Of a DNA stretch of 49,415 nucleotides, positions 34,233 to 48,749 are shown piece after piece. The stretch is taken from positions 1 to 49,415 of the forward strand of contig JAQGDQ010001291.1 of the NCBI GenBank assembly GCA_030141605.1, in the 5' to 3' direction. Each line of letters starts with the position of its first letter. Positions within the stretch are counted from its first letter, which is position 1. The notes under the pieces are model-generated. The model saw nothing but the letters and a program-made list of their open reading frames with translations. It did not search any database and was not told the DNA's origin. The translations under genes were made by a program, and so were the position numbers. The stretch is from Tubiluchus corallicola (lineage: Eukaryota > Priapulida > Priapulimorpha > Priapulimorphida > Tubiluchidae).

Positions 34233-35498
34233 CCAGCCTTGCTTACTGCCCAGCAAACCCTGAACGCAAGACGTTGAATGCTTTGATAAATCATTGGCTG
34301 TACCATACTGCCAGCCTTGCTTACTGCCCAGCAAACCCTGAACGCAAGACGTTGAATGCTTTGATAAATCATTGGCTGTACCATACTGCCAGCCTTGCTT
34401 ACTGCCCAGCAAACCCTGAACGCAAGACGTTGAATGCTTTGATAAATCATTGGCTGTACCATACTGCCAGCCTTGCTTACTGCCCAGCAAACCCTGAACG
34501 CAAGACGTTGAATGCTTTGATAAATCATTGGCTGTACCATACTGCCAGCCTTGCTTACTGCCCAGCAAACCCTGAACGCAAGACGTTGAATGCTTTGATA
34601 AATCATTGGCTGTACCATACTGCCAGCCTTGCTTACTGCCCAGCAAACCCTGAACGCAAGACGTTGAATGCTTTGATAAATCATTGGCTGTACCATACTG
34701 CCAGCCTTGCTTACTGCCCAGCAAACCCTGAACGCAAGACGTTGGATGCTTTGATAAATCATTGGCTGTACCATACTGCCAGCCTTGCTTATTGCCCAGC
34801 AAACCCTGAACGCAAGACGTTGGATGCTTTGATAAATCATTGGCTGTACCATACTGCCAGCCTTGCTTATTGCCCAGCAAACCCTGAACGCAAGACGTTG
34901 GATGCTTTGATGAATCATTGACCGTACCATACTGCCAGCCTTGCTTATTGCCCAGCAAACCCTGAACGCAAGACGCTGGATGCTTTGATAAATCATTGGC
35001 CGTACCATACTGCCAGCCTTGCTTATTGCCCAGCAAACCCTGAACGCAAGACGTTGGATGCTTTGATAAATCATTGGCTGTACCATACTGCCAGCCTTGC
35101 TTATTGCCCAGCAAACCCTGAACGCAAGACGCTGGATGCTTTGATGAATCATTGACCGTACCATACTGCCAGCTTTGCTTATTGCTCAGCAAACCCTGAA
35201 CACAAGACGCTGGATGCTTTGATGAATCATTGACTGTAACATACTGTCAGCCTTGCTTTCTGCCCAGCAAACCCTGAACGCAAGACGCTGGATGCTTTGA
35301 TAAATCATTGACCGTATCATACGGCCAGCCTTGCTTATTGCCCAGCAAACCCTGAGCGCAAGACGCTGGAAGCTTTGATGAATCATTGACCGTGCCATAC
35401 TGCCAGCCTTGCTTATTGAACAGCAAACCCTGAACGCAAGAACGTTGGATGCTTTGATGAATCATTGGCCGTACCATACTGCCAGCCTTGCTTATTGC
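34223..35498 (-). repeat. 78-bp tandem array (right)
   Basis: Mirror of 13918-15193. It differs from the left array at several bases. For example, the innermost unit reads GTAAGCAAGG where the left has GTAACCAAGG, and another unit has GTACGGTCAATG where the left has GTACAGCCAATG. Confidence 0.95.
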
Positions 35499-35589
35499 TG
35501 ATAAAAATGTGAAATAGAATCCTTTCCGGTTTAAGAACTTTTGCTTCACACTGAAGGCTTATAGTAAGGCACAAACTTACTATACTTAC

Positions 35590-35658
35590 TTGTTTCAAAT
35601 TTACCATATGATGGTATTTTTCTTCGGAAATAATCCGAGATGTTAGATAATTTTGGTT
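35590..35658 (-). CDS. Gene A exon 5 (right copy)
   Basis: Mirror of 13758-13826. On this strand the next convincing downstream exon is TTLL exon a at 24430. The exon 5 phase (ends A|) plus the exon a start (AG) gives AAG, keeping one open frame from MASEQ through WIYKP. The copies of TTLL exons c and d at 30.0 and 31.9 kb lie between them in antisense and would be spliced out. Confidence 0.45.
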
Positions 35659-35715
35659 CTATAGTTTTGTTCTCGCAGAAAAAATAAATAGCTAAGAAGA
35701 AAGAAAAACTGAGAG

Positions 35716-35986
35716 GATAGATGGATGGATGAATAAAAGGAATGAGTAAATGGATGAATAAAAGGCATGAGTGAATGGATGAACGAATGACTCAATAAAT
35801 TAACGAACAAATAACTACATATAAGACTGTAAGAGGATGGATGGATAAAAGGGATGAGTGAATAAATTAATGAACGAATGAGTGAGTGAAATTACGAATG
35901 TATGAATTGATGATGAAAACGAAGGAATAAATGAATGAAGGATGAACGGATGAATAAATGCATGAATAGCGAATGGATAATTAATC
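35716..35986 (-). repeat. Degenerate GAAT/GGAT-rich simple repeat (right)
   Basis: Mirror of 13430-13700. Confidence 0.6.
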
Positions 35987-36125
35987 CTAAGAGATCTTGA
36001 TGACAACCTTTGCTTCATAGAGTAAGTCACTTTATGATCATTCTGATTATACAGCTCAATAATCTAATCCATTTCAGAAACATCATTAATGTTAAAAATG
36101 CTTCAGTATAAAAATTCAGCTGGAG

Positions 36126-39100
36126 ATCTTGCACCATTACACACTTGTACTCGTATTTCTACACTATAATTCGTAGACTATTACTGCATTAGTTCTCTAG
36201 ACAATACTTGCACCATTACACACTTGTACTCGTATTTCTACACTATAATTCGTAGACTATTACTGCAGTAGTTCTCTAGACAATACTTTCACCATTACAC
36301 ACTTGTACTCGTATTTCTACACTATAATTCGTAGACTATTACTGCATTAGTTCTCTAGACAATACTTTCACCATTACACACTTGTACTCGTATTTCTACA
36401 CTATAATTCGTAGACTATTACTGCATTAGTTCTCTAGACAATACTTTCACCATTACACACTTGTACTCGTATTTCTACACTATAATTCGTAGACTATTAC
36501 TGCAGTAGTTCTCTAGACAATACTTGCACCATTACACACTTGTACTCGTATTTCTACACTATAATTCGTAGACTATTACTGCATTAGTTCTCTAGACAAT
36601 ACTTGCACCATTACACACTTGTACTCGTATTTCTACACTATAATTCGTAGACTATTACTGCATTAGTTCTCTAGACAATACTTGCACCATTACACACTTG
36701 TACTCGTATTTCTACACTATAATTCGTAGACTATTACTGCATTAGTTCTCTAGACAATACTTGCACCATTACACACTTGTACTCGTATTTCTACACTATA
36801 ATTCGTAGACTATTACTGCATTAGTTCTCTAGACAATACTTGCACCATTACACACTTGTACTCGTATTTCTACACTATAATTCGTAGACTATTACTGCAT
36901 TAGTTCTCTAGACAATACTTGCACCATTACACACTTGTACTCGTATTTCTACACTATAATTCGTAGACTATTACTGCATTAGTTCTCTAGACAATACTTG
37001 CACCATTACACACTTGTACTCGTATTTCTACACTATAATTCGTAGACTATTACTGCATTAGTTCTCTAGACAATACTTGCACCATTACACACTTGTACTC
37101 GTATTTCTATACTATAATTCGTAGACTATTACTGCATTAGTTCTCTAGACAATACTTGCACCATTACACACTTGTACTCGTATTTCTACACTATAATTCG
37201 TAGACTATTACTGCATTAGTTCTCTAGACAATACTTGCACCATTACACACTTGTACTCGTATTTCTACACTATAATTCGTAGACTATTACTGCATTAGTT
37301 CTCTAGACAATACTTGCACCATTACACACTTGTACTCGTATTTCTACACTATAATTCGTAGACTATTACTGCAGTAGTTCTCTAGACAATACTTGCACCA
37401 TTACACACTTGTACTCGTATTTCTACACTATAATTCGTAGACTATTACTGCATTAGTTCTCTAGACAATACTTGCACCATTACACACTTGTACTCGTATT
37501 TCTACACTATAATTCGTAGACTATTACTGCATTAGTTCTCTAGACAATACTTGCACCATTACACACTTGTACTCGTATTTCTACACTATAATTCGTAGAC
37601 TATTACTGCAGTAGTTCTCTAGACAATACTTGCACCATTACACACTTGTACTCGTATTTCTACACTATAATTCGTAGACTATTACTGCATTAGTTCTCTA
37701 GACAATACTTGCACCATTACACACTTGTACTCGTATTTCTACACTATAATTCGTAGACTATTACTGCAGTAGTTCTCTAGACAATACTTGCACCATTACA
37801 CACTTGTACTCGTATTTCTACACTATAATTCGTAGACTATTACTGCAGTAGTTCTCTAGACAATACTTGCACCATTACACACTTGTACTCGTATTTCTAC
37901 ACTATAATTCGTAGACTATTACTGCATTAGTTCTCTAGACAATACTTGCACCATTACACACTTGTACTCGTATTTCTACACTATAATTCGTAGACTATTA
38001 CTGCATTAGTTCTCTAGACAATACTTGCACCATTACACACTTGTACTCGTATTTCTACACTATAATTCGTAGACTATTACTGCATTAGTTCTCTAGACAA
38101 TACTTGCACCATTACACACTTGTACTCGTATTTCTACACTATAATTCGTAGACTATTACTGCATTAGTTCTCTAGACAATACTTGCACCATTACACACTT
38201 GTACTCGTATTTCTACACTATAATAGGTAGACTATTACTGCATTAGTTCTCTAGACAATACTTGCACCATTACACACTTGTACTCGTATTTCTACACTAT
38301 AATTCGTAGACTATTACTGCAATAGTTCTCTAGACAATACTTGCACCATTACACACTTGTACTCGTATTTCTACACTATAATTCTTAGACTATTACTGCA
38401 TTAGTTCTCTAGACAATACTTGCACCATTACACACTTGTACTCGTATTTCTACACTATAATTCGTAGACTATTACTGCAGTAGTTCTCTAGACAATACTT
38501 GCACCATTACACACTTGTACTCGTATTTCTACACTATAATTCGTAGACTATTGCTGCATTAGTTCTCTAGACAATACTTGCACCATTACACACTTGTACT
38601 CGTATTTCTACACTATAATTCGTAGACTATTACTGCAGTAGTTCTCTAGACAATACTTGCACCATTACACACTTGTACTCGTATTTCTACACTATAATTC
38701 GTAGACTATTACTGCAGTAGTTCTCTAGACAATACTTGCACCATTACACACTTGTACTCGTATTTCTACACTATAATTCGTAGACTATTACTGCATTAGT
38801 TCTCTAGACAATACTTGCACCATTACACACTTGTACTCGTATTTCTACACTATAATTCGTAGACTATTACTGCAGTAGTTCTCTAGACAATACTTGCACC
38901 ATTACACACTTGTACTCGTATTTCTACACTATAATTCTTAGACTATTACTGCATTAGTTCTCTAGACAATACTTGCACTATTACACACTTGTACTCGTAT
39001 TTCTACACTATAATTCGTAGACTATTACTGCAGTAGTTCTCTAGACAATACTTGCACCATTATACACTTGTACTCGTATTTCTACACTATAATTCTTAGA

Positions 39101-39129
39101 CTATTACTGCATTAGTTCTCTAGACAATA
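36126..39129 (-). repeat. 79-bp tandem array, 38 copies (right)
   Basis: Mirror of 10287-13290, with the same copy number as the left. The equal lengths of the largest array contrast with the unequal 42-bp array. Confidence 0.97.
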
Positions 39130-39188
39130 AGTGAGTTTAATAAGTAATTTTAAAACAAAAGTTAAAAGAAAAAGGTGAAAAAACTGAC

Positions 39189-39276
39189 CACTGGACGAAG
39201 AATCACTAAGACTGCTGCGATCATCACCACTGTCTGTCATTGTTGAAATGACGTCACTGCTTAGATTTTTAGTGTC
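39189..39276 (-). CDS. Gene A exon 4 (right copy)
   Basis: Mirror of 10140-10227. It encodes the same Ser/Asp-rich segment, phase 0 in and phase 1 out. Confidence 0.5.
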
Positions 39277-39757
39277 CTAAAATAAATCAAATGAAAATAT
39301 TTTTTAATTCAATTATTTATTTATTTAGTTGTTTACTTATTTCCTCCTCTGTTCGCACATTGATTGTCTATACGTTCATTCATTCCTTCAGTTGTCCTTC
39401 CGTCCGTCCGTTGATTACGAAATAAAAAAGTTATTTTAAATTTCTTCCCTTTTTAATTAGCTCATTAATTTGTTACTATTTGCCCACATAACGTTTTCTG
39501 CTCTTTTATTAGTTTTACTTATTCACACTCTTATTCATTCATTATTTTGCACATTTTTCTTTCATTCGTTGCTTAATCATTCTTTCACTCCGAGTTTTTT
39601 CTTTGCTTCTCTTCAGAAAAGGACAGGCTGTGCTTTTGAGAAGTGAAAGTGAAAATAAAATCTTTTTAACTTGTTTCTCTATTCTGTACAACCTCTATTC
39701 TTAAACTTAAAAAGTATTCGATACATGCTACATTCTCTATTATGTTAATTTCTGTTT

Positions 39758-39866
<109 letters not shown>

Positions 39867-40809
39867 TTATTAGTTTATCACCATTTTTAAAATATCAAAA
39901 TACATAACTAACAGATTTATAAATCTGTACAACATACAATAATATTACAAAGTACAAATTAATTATTGATTAGTGGTGAAAGGGTGGCGAAAGAACTATA
40001 AGTTATCGAGGTCAGCCACCCTCTCAGGATTGTTACTAATATAATTAATTAGTTAATGCGCACGTACCAGGTAATTAAAAATTATCAGATTTTGTATTTA
40101 AGATGAATGAAAATTGAATTATTGTACGAATGTTTTAGTTTCTAATAAAATAATGTTCAATAATGGGAAAGGAGAGACACACGTGACTATCTTTAAATAA
40201 CAATTTAACCATTACGTATTTAAAATTAATGTTATGAGGACCTAATATTAATATTATAAAAAGGTTAGTCTTTATTTAAGTTGAGCTGTAAGTTTATGTA
40301 TGTCGTACATTTTGCATGTAATGTAGAAAATTATAGTTTCTACAGCACTTGTAAGCAGGTGTGTCTACGGTGTGTCAGGTAAAATTAAGCAGCTGCTCTG
40401 TTAAATTCCAGACGTGACTTCTCATTGTGCACATTGTTTGGACACTCAGAGTCCGTTAGGTGACCAGCTGCTATGTCCAGAATTCATTATTAGGCTCTGC
40501 CCAGAATTCGTATTTGCACATGCACTAATTTTTTGTGAATTTCACGTTAAATAAAAATAGTTTTATTTCTCATTTACGTAAGGGCTTATTTTGTCAATGA
40601 AGTAGTCATTATTGTGAAATAGTTACAGAGACATTGTACTCTGACGACAGTAAGTTACAACTGGAGTAGCTGGGTGCACAGTTTAGGGCCTAATTATGCA
40701 CTTCCATTGAAAGTGACCCTCAAGTTAGTTCAAATGCTAAATGGTAAAAGTATGTGAAATGATCGTAATGAATGTATTGATTATAGAAATGTAAGTAAGT
40801 AACCCCAGT

Positions 40810-41211
40810 ATGAATAACAGAACACTAAATTTAAGAAACATTAGAAAGAACAATCAATATGGAAAGAATTCCATTACTAAGCAAGCAATACAACTTTGGA
40901 ATTCATTACCGACATCACTAAAACACAGCAGCTCTTTATCAATATTCAAGTCTAAATTAAAAAAACATTTAATGACTCGTTTTGAATATCCGACATATGA
41001 ACACGATGATACTCACTCAAATTTTAATTTCATTTTTCCTAGACCTTACTAAACTAGTTTTTATTTTATTTTTGAATTTCTAGTTGCAATTATAGTTTAG
41101 CTTGCACCAGACGCATTTGCCCAGAACAGTGAATGTTTTTTATATGAACTAACACTGATTCTCTGTCTTTTAATATGATGGTCAATGTTTTAAAATGGCA
41201 AATAAAGATTT

Positions 41212-41295
<84 letters not shown>
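40810..41295 (+). mobile_element. 5'-truncated LINE 3' end, family 2 (right)
   Basis: Mirror of 8121-8606: sense-strand tail of a non-LTR reverse transcriptase polyprotein, ATGGCAAATAAAGAT, then a (TAC)n tail. Confidence 0.8.
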
Positions 41296-41297
<2 letters not shown>

Positions 41298-41310
41298 ATG
41301 AGTTATATAC

Positions 41311-41418
41311 CTGTTGAGTTACGTTAATGGTAACAGGACTGTGAACTCCTTCTCTTTTTCCTTCTGCTCTGTGTTCCCTCTTACAGCGTTTCTCAAAAAT
41401 AATTTTTGCTTGCGTGTC
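41311..41418 (-). CDS. Gene A exon 3 (right copy)
   Basis: Mirror of 7998-8105: 36 codons, phase 0 at both ends, Lys/Arg-rich. Confidence 0.55.
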
Positions 41419-41781
41419 CTAGCGAAAAATTAAGAATATAATCTCTATAGCAATTCTACAATCATTTTATACAAAGTAACATTATTTTTATCAAGTTCAA
41501 TTATATCGATCTATAGCCAAGCAGTTAAGCCACACGAGACTCGGTCAATAACTGACAGTTGACCACAAGCAAGACTGCATCTTGACAGTTTCATGTGTCT
41601 GCTCGTTGATGTACACCAATTTGAACGTAGCTAAGATATTTCTGCCGTTCAGTGTCGAGGATCACAATTGATAACGAGCTACATCCCTGTCCCGCCATAA
41701 CCATCTACAACCGGCTTGTATCGTGGAGATGATATAATCATCAGAAAATGGCACTTATTATCAACTCAATGGCACATGGAG

Positions 41782-41888
41782 CAGGGCCGGGCTTAGGTAA
41801 TTGGAGTCCCTAGGCGAAGTGAATTTGGTGGCCCCAAATGAAATAGAAAAATAAAAAATAAATACGAAAAAAATAAAATTACGTAATT

Positions 41889-41931
<43 letters not shown>

Positions 41932-42040
41932 GAGGCAGTATGTTCGCATAAAGCAAAAAAATGTTACCTCGGCGTGAGGCCCCCTGGAGCATGAGGCCCT
42001 GGGCTGTTGCCTAGTTTGCCTATGCTTAAGGCCGGCCCTG
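41782..42040. mobile_element. hAT-like non-autonomous element (right)
   Basis: Mirror of 7376-7634 with the same CAGGGCCGG termini, 7-bp flanking repeat and internal (GA)n tract. Confidence 0.8.
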
Positions 42041-43825
42041 CATGGAGTACAGTATAGAGTATAATTCATATAAGTTTAAATAATTTATAATTTACGTTCA
42101 ATATCAAAATCACAAAGCTAACCTATTCTCCACCTCCAAATATTGCTATTTTAGAGCCTGCATTATATATAGAAAAAATATTCAAAACCTCAAAGGAAGG
42201 CGCATCTAAGATGACAAGAAGTTAGACACGCAAACAGGAACAAATTTTTCAAAAGTACTCATGCACAAAATTCTCAAAATGGGGCTGGAAAAAATAGCAC
42301 AAATTTAAAGTGATAATCAAACTGATTAGTGCTTGAATGTAACAGCAGGTTAAAGGAGCTAACGAGCCTTAAACAACCCTAGCGCCACCTCACTGAACAG
42401 CTGTTAACCCCCACCTGCTTGTATTATCCCTCTCACACGAGCCCCATTCATTCTCCTCTATGCAATAAGGCTAGTCTGAGACAGAGAGAGCTGGGTATTG
42501 TGTCTGGGAGGTAACCTGAATGAAATCTATTCTGACCTCTGCATATAGTGCATGTGGGACAATGCAGACGGGGCGAACAAAGAGATGACGATATGGTGTT
42601 TTATTACGGTTAACTGTATTTCTATTGTTACGTTTCACAATAAAAGGCATCTGCTATGATCTATTTTTCCTACGTCTGCAGGATTTAAGATTGCCTTGCT
42701 AGAAGTAGCCGGTTAGATTTACTCATAGTCATAAGTCATAAGTCATTTATTTCACATTACACATTTACAATGGTTACATGTACAATATCTAGTGAAAGGG
42801 CCTACAATGAACATGATACAAATAAGAAATACTGCACAGGAAAAGCCTCAAACACTGTTCACTTATACACGAAGGTAAATGTGTTGCGGGCAATCAAAAA
42901 GCAGGGCTTGTTAGATTGTCTCACACAGTGATAGAAAAAAAGTAATGGAGATAATCTGAAATTTTAAAGTAAATCGTGATAAAAAAACATTAGTGCTTAA
43001 AATGGAATGATGTAATGATTGAAGCTCATATATGGGATGATGTAAAAGATAGAAAGACTATTATTTGTTAATAGTATGTAAAATTAAAATAACATGATTA
43101 AGCTAACACCACAGTTTTGCAACTACTGTGAGGATGGATACTGATAGAAATTTTGAATTACTATTTAAAAATCACAACTCCATCAATGCCTGCACTTCTA
43201 TGTTGAAACGCATACTGCTTAATTTGAGGACGTTTATTAAACTGCTAAAAAGTGAAAAAAGATCAAAGACTGTATACTTTTTTCACACTCGCAGTGAATA
43301 ACAATAATGTTTTAATTATAATTCATTCGACTAATTAAACTCATTAAAGCAAAGCAAAAGCAGAACTCGTCAACAATAGGATCGTCGCTGTTACTTGCAA
43401 CACAGACGTTACAGAAAAATCAGGTCTATAAATCTTGAAAAGCCCCTGGACAAAAAATAATTCCACTTGAACGTTGAACAAAGAGAAAATGAACGATGAA
43501 AATAAAGCACAAAGTGCACAACTGCCATACTTTTTTGTTAGTTTAATATTAATTTCAGGTAGATGACGCCACAGCATATAAACATCACCTAGTAAATACG
43601 TAGTATAACAATACAGCGCGAATGCAAAAATCTGATATTATACGTATGCGCGACATCTATTGACAAGAATACCATTTTAAGTTGATATCCGTTAATATTG
43701 AAAAAGATTTTGACGAAGTCACGAAAACAATTATAAGTATATAGGCCAAAAGTTGGTAAAGAGTTCACTGGAAAAAAACTTTAGTTGATATTGTCAGTAA
43801 ACATGTCTTGTACACGTATCCTAAC

Positions 43826-43889
43826 CTGGTGAGATCTTTTCTTTGAAATCATGGGTGAGATGTGCATCTCCTCTTCTCTCTCTGACGTC
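43826..43889 (-). CDS. Gene A exon 2 (right copy)
   Basis: Mirror of 5527-5590: phase 2 in, phase 0 out. Confidence 0.5.
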
Positions 43890-44587
43890 CTACAAAAACA
43901 GCATAAACTATTAAGAAAACGAAATTACAGTTTCCTGACACATTCCTATGAGAAATGTTCAGTATATCACAACACGCTTATCAATCACGACTCATTAAAC
44001 AAAAAGGTTCATTTGGCACAGGGCCAAATTCCTCACGCCTCCATGGTGAAAACTATATAATCACAGTAGTTTGATTTTAGTGGTAAAACAGGTAGTAGTG
44101 TAGGAGTAGTGTAGGAGCTTACTAAGCAATACAGTAGCCAGCACACATACGACCAAAGTCGAAAGTGCTGTTAAGCTGTATAAGTGCGTAGGCGTGAGAA
44201 AATTGGCACAGCGCCAAAGCGTGTGCACACTGCGAGTCCAGTAAGACAAGTTCAACTACTAGTATCAAATGCAATTGCTTTGTGACTCGTCTGCTGTGCT
44301 ATGCCAGTTTTGTAATATTTTACTTTTATTAATGAACTACAATCATCCATTTCCTTCCTGTACAAGTTACATCAGTATGTAGGCGTATAAAACTGCTAAC
44401 CGCTTACTTATTACATGTATAACCTTTTTAATAGACGTCCTAACATTATTCTTAGGACATAATTAACGTACTTTTTTGTTTATATACAGTGTGTTGTTTA
44501 TACAGTGGACTATCATGCGATGATATTCTTTTTATTTGCTAGTTGCTTCCTATTTATTTTCATCGATTTTTCCAATGAAGTGTCATT

Positions 44588-44800
44588 ACCACAACTATTG
44601 CCGTTGCTGTTGCTAATGCTGCTGTCACTATCACTGTCACTTACCACCATATTTGTAGGGGTTACAATACTTATTTGATGAATGTTTTTTGTTCGTTTCT
44701 GCCTTGCAACGTAATGGGTATTGTAACCCCTACAATAATGGTGGTAAGTGATAGTGATAGTGGCAGCAGCATTAGCAACAGCAACGGCAATAGTAGTGGT
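44588..44800. mobile_element. Foldback/MITE-like inverted repeat (right)
   Basis: Mirror of 4616-4828. Confidence 0.7.
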
Positions 44801-44996
44801 TACATTAATTATAAATTATAAATTAGTTACAGTACGCCTGCTATATTATAAGTCCACAGCCAGTACGTTAAAAAACACAAACTTTCGTAAATAATTGAAA
44901 TTTGCGCCTTTTTAGTATTATAATTTGAGCTGCTAGGAACATCGGGGCTTTTAATACTAATTCTTGCTTAACTAATATAATGGGAAAACAAAGGAA

Positions 44997-45455
44997 ATGC
45001 AAAATCCAAGAACACACAATATTAAACAAACACGCACTAATAACAAATACGACAACAATTGTATCACTAAACAAGGAGTTCAACTTTGGAATACCCTGCC
45101 ATCAAAACAAATCGAGTCTTTTGACGAATTCAAATCAAAATTAAAAATACATACATTAAATCGTTTTGAAAACCCTACATACGTAAACGATAATATATAT
45201 TCATTCACAAATTTTATTTACCCACGTCCATTTTAAATTATGTGTATATATTGTATATAGTCTATTATAATTTCCGTGTAATATTATAATGTATATTTTG
45301 CTTTAAATTTTTGGCACAGTAGTTTTTAGTTTGCACTGGACGCATTTGCCTTTAACAGTTGTGTGAATTTTATTCTCATGCTGCGGTGTTCTTTTATGCT
45401 TTTATAGTTATGAATATCGATTTTTTATGGCAAATAAAGATTATTATATATATAT
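44997..45455 (+). mobile_element. 5'-truncated LINE 3' end, family 1 (right)
   Basis: Mirror of 3961-4419, in sense orientation on the + strand. Confidence 0.75.
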
Positions 45456-45540
45456 TACACTCCGTATGCACATTACAACGAATAGCACCAATTAAGCAGC
45501 AGGTGTATGCCAATTGTTAATTTAGTACTGCAAATCGTAC

Positions 45541-45602
45541 CTAGCGTTGGAATTGCTTGCCGAGCAAATAGGTTTTTCTATCGCACCTTGCTCAGAAGCC
45601 AT
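45541..45602 (-). CDS. Gene A exon 1 (right copy)
   Basis: Mirror of 3814-3875. If the palindrome-spanning model is right, this is the start of the 5'-complete - strand gene: exons at 45602, 43889, 41418, 39276 and 35658 (right arm), 24430 and 23059 (spacer), 19402 and 17655 (left arm). Confidence 0.5.
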
Positions 45603-45790
45603 TATAAACCACATAAACTAGTCATAAATGCACAACAAAACTTTACAAATGTCACAACATAATCGCAACTACAATTTGCACATAATGATGCTGTCTAATC
45701 ACGCTGTTTCTTCATCACGCTGTCTCTCTGTTCAAAGTAACACACTTTGGAAAAAAACATTCACTGACGCTTACGAATATTCATATTTGC

Positions 45791-45926
45791 TGTAATACTG
45801 GTTAACAGCTGATCGTATTTAAAGCTTTAGCAGGAACCTCTAGACATCCAAGAAGCAGACGGTAGACAGCTGCTCTTGTGTACATTCACAACAGCTGCGG
45901 CAGGCGCATGCGCACACGCTATCACT
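45791..45926 (-). promoter_or_regulatory. Candidate promoter of gene A (right)
   Basis: Mirror of 3490-3625. The NRF1-type palindrome is at 45903-45914, with three CAGCTG boxes. Confidence 0.4.
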
Positions 45927-46377
45927 CACGTTTCTGATCAGTGGGGCAGGAAATTTCGAGTTTGCTACTATCTCAATTACGTTACGCTTAAATTTTACAA
46001 AGATAATGGGTAAAAAGCTTTATAAATCTCACTGTATGTATCGTGCAAATGCAGGATGGGTTGAATAAAACGGTTTTCATATACAGTAACAAATTCCAGA
46101 GTGAATTGTAAAAACACACCAGTGATGACGTCATAATTATAATAAAGCTAATTTAAAGTTACTCAGTCGCAGACGAAATATACAGCTATATAAGCTAGAT
46201 AAAGATCTGCTAAGGATTTATATTATATTACTTTTTCATATTTTCGCATGGGGTTATTGTACTCTACTCACGCGCGCAGATATTTTTCACTTCATATATA
46301 ATATTATGTGTGAAATTTCTTTTCGTACTTTTTCCAAATCCTAGGCCTACGCTGCATCTTTTATTCTGAAGTTGCGC

Positions 46378-47153
46378 ATACAATGAAAAATGTCTGTGAA
46401 AACTGAGTCTGCTAAGGTACTTCTATAAAATACAACCTTTAGCAGACCTTTACTTTTACACTTGATTAGAACAACAAGTCTTACATATAATAAGAAATGT
46501 CTGTGAAAACTGAGTCTGCTAAAGTACTTCTATAAAATACAACCATTAGCAGACCTTTACTTTTACACGTGATTAGAACAACAAGTCTTACATATAATAA
46601 GAAATGTCTGTGAAAACTGAGTCTGCTAAAGTACTTCTATAAAATACAACCATTAGCAGACCTTTACTTTTACACGTGATTAGAACAACAAGTCTTACAT
46701 ATAATGAGAAATGTCTGTGAAAACTGAGTCTGCTAAAGTACTTCTATAAAATACAACCATTAGCAGACCTTTACTTTTACACTTGATTAGAACAACAAGT
46801 CTTACATATAATAAGAAATGTCTGTGAAAACTGAGTCTGCTAAAGTACTTCTATAAAATACAACCATTAGCAGACCTTTACTTTTACACTTGATTAGAAC
46901 AACAAGTCTTACATATAATGAGAAATGTCTGTGAAAACTGAGTCTGCTAAAGTACTTCTATAAAATACAACCATTAGCAGACCTTTACTTTTACACTTGA
47001 TTAGAACAACAAGTCTTACATATAATGAGAAATGTCTGTGAAAACTGAGTCTGCTAAAGTACTTCTATAAAATACAACCATTAGCAGACCTTTACTTTTA
47101 CACTTGATTAGAACAACAAGTCTTACATATAATGAGAAATGTCTGTGAAAACT
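46378..47153 (-). repeat. 107-bp tandem array (right)
   Basis: Mirror of 2263-3038. It differs from the left copy at single bases, for example at left positions 2282, 2954 and 2978, while keeping the same copy number. Confidence 0.95.
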
Positions 47154-47500
47154 GAATAACTCAATGGCCGTAAATTCACTTGGTTTACGTATAAAACTTC
47201 TCAGAAAAGTACAGAGCAAGAGTCGCATAACAAGAATCCTCCCTTATCCAACCAGTTTAACATTAAAACATCCCTCACGCACTAGTTGTACGCCTGCAGC
47301 GGTACAACTTCCGGTGAATATAAATACGAGACCGGAAGAACATTAGAAACAGGTGAAAAGGTGTCGTCAAATTTATATACATTATCCATAAAATTAATAA
47401 ATGTTGTGTTACTACCCGAAAAACCGAATTAAAAATAAGGGGGCGGGGTAGTATCCATAATAATACTTATATAAGTTAACAATGTTTATACAAAATTAAC

Positions 47501-47635
47501 AGTTAGGGTTAGGGTTAGGGTTAGGGTTAGGGTTAGGGTTAGGGTTAGGGTTAGGGTTAGGGTTAGGGTTAGGGTTAGGGTTAGGGTTAGGGTTAGGGTT
47601 AATTAGGGTTAGGGTTAGGGTTAATTAGGGTTAGG
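47501..47635 (+). repeat. Interstitial telomeric repeat, (TTAGGG)n (right)
   Basis: Mirror of 1781-1915. The TTAGGG strand runs toward the right end of the window, so both tracts point outward. Confidence 0.95.
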
Positions 47636-48477
47636 AAATTAATAATAGGACCGCCGATACTTTCTTGTTTAATCAAGTATGGTTGAGGCTTAGAAACTTT
47701 ACATTTTCAATATTAATTTTTCTTCAGAAATAAACAAATCGTTCATAGTTAGTTACACGCCGTAATGAAAAATAAACAAAATTATCTAATAAAATGAAAA
47801 TTATGTACACACGTGATTTAAGTATATACCTCTATTTTAGGTTTAGTTTAGATGTGTGATTTGCATCTGAAAGCTGATGCGTCTCAAGCAGGTAGTGCAA
47901 AGATTTTAGTTATAAATAATTATATACCTCAATTCATATTTCAATCATACATGATTAGTACATTCATAATCCTATCTCCACGTCTCAACAAGTATAATTG
48001 TGTTAAAACGGGTAGTCAACAGTTAAAACAGAATAAGCAAACAGTTTTCTCTGCGCACTAATTAATCAAGTTACTTTTGCTGCAGCAATGCATTAATCCA
48101 ACTTGTCAGACAAACCAAAACAAGTTTTGATTTGAACCAGCTACGTGCGTGCTTATATCTAAATAAACGTAATTTCGGTTTATACAATACGTGTGTTACA
48201 GAATGAATCGGACAACTGCATTGCTAGTTTTTCATCAATTTTTAGATTAACGTAATGAGTCAATTTGTAACCAAGTAGCAGTAATAGTGCAGTACTGAGT
48301 GGTACATGAAGTTTTGCTAAGCGTGGTTAAATAAGTAATAATACTGATCAATTTATTACATCAGACTACTAATGAAACAACTGTGAATCTATAATGCCCT
48401 CAAAATAAAGTGTAAAAATTTATTGCAAAAATCTGAAACTGAAGCTGAATTTGAATCAAAGGGAAGAAATGGAATCA

Positions 48478-48549
48478 GTGTTGGACCTGGATTCGAACTT
48501 TGTACCATCGGATTGCAAAACTATCAACACTTTCTCACGAGTCTAACAC
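48478..48549 (-). other. tRNA-like relic 2 (right)
   Basis: Mirror of 867-938. Sequence outside it to 49415 mirrors 1-866 and shows no gene. Confidence 0.3.
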
Positions 48550-48716
48550 CCTGTGATGAGGGCGGACTTATGTCAAGTTACTCTAATTAGAGTAATTATT
48601 AATTAGACTATTTTCTGTAAATTAATTCAGAGTCCATGATCTTCCGTGACGAATAATTTAATTACTTATAAGCCTAATTTCAAGATTATTAATTTTTTGA
48701 CCAAAAAGAATGCAAT

Positions 48717-48749
48717 GTGTAACCTGGATTAGAACTCGAACCGTTACAC
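48717..48749 (-). other. tRNA-like relic 1 (right)
   Basis: Mirror of 667-699. Confidence 0.3.

Noticed and set aside
47842-47890. Exon-like interval between a TTTTAG acceptor and CAG|GTAGTG donor
   Set aside because: All three frames contain stop codons.
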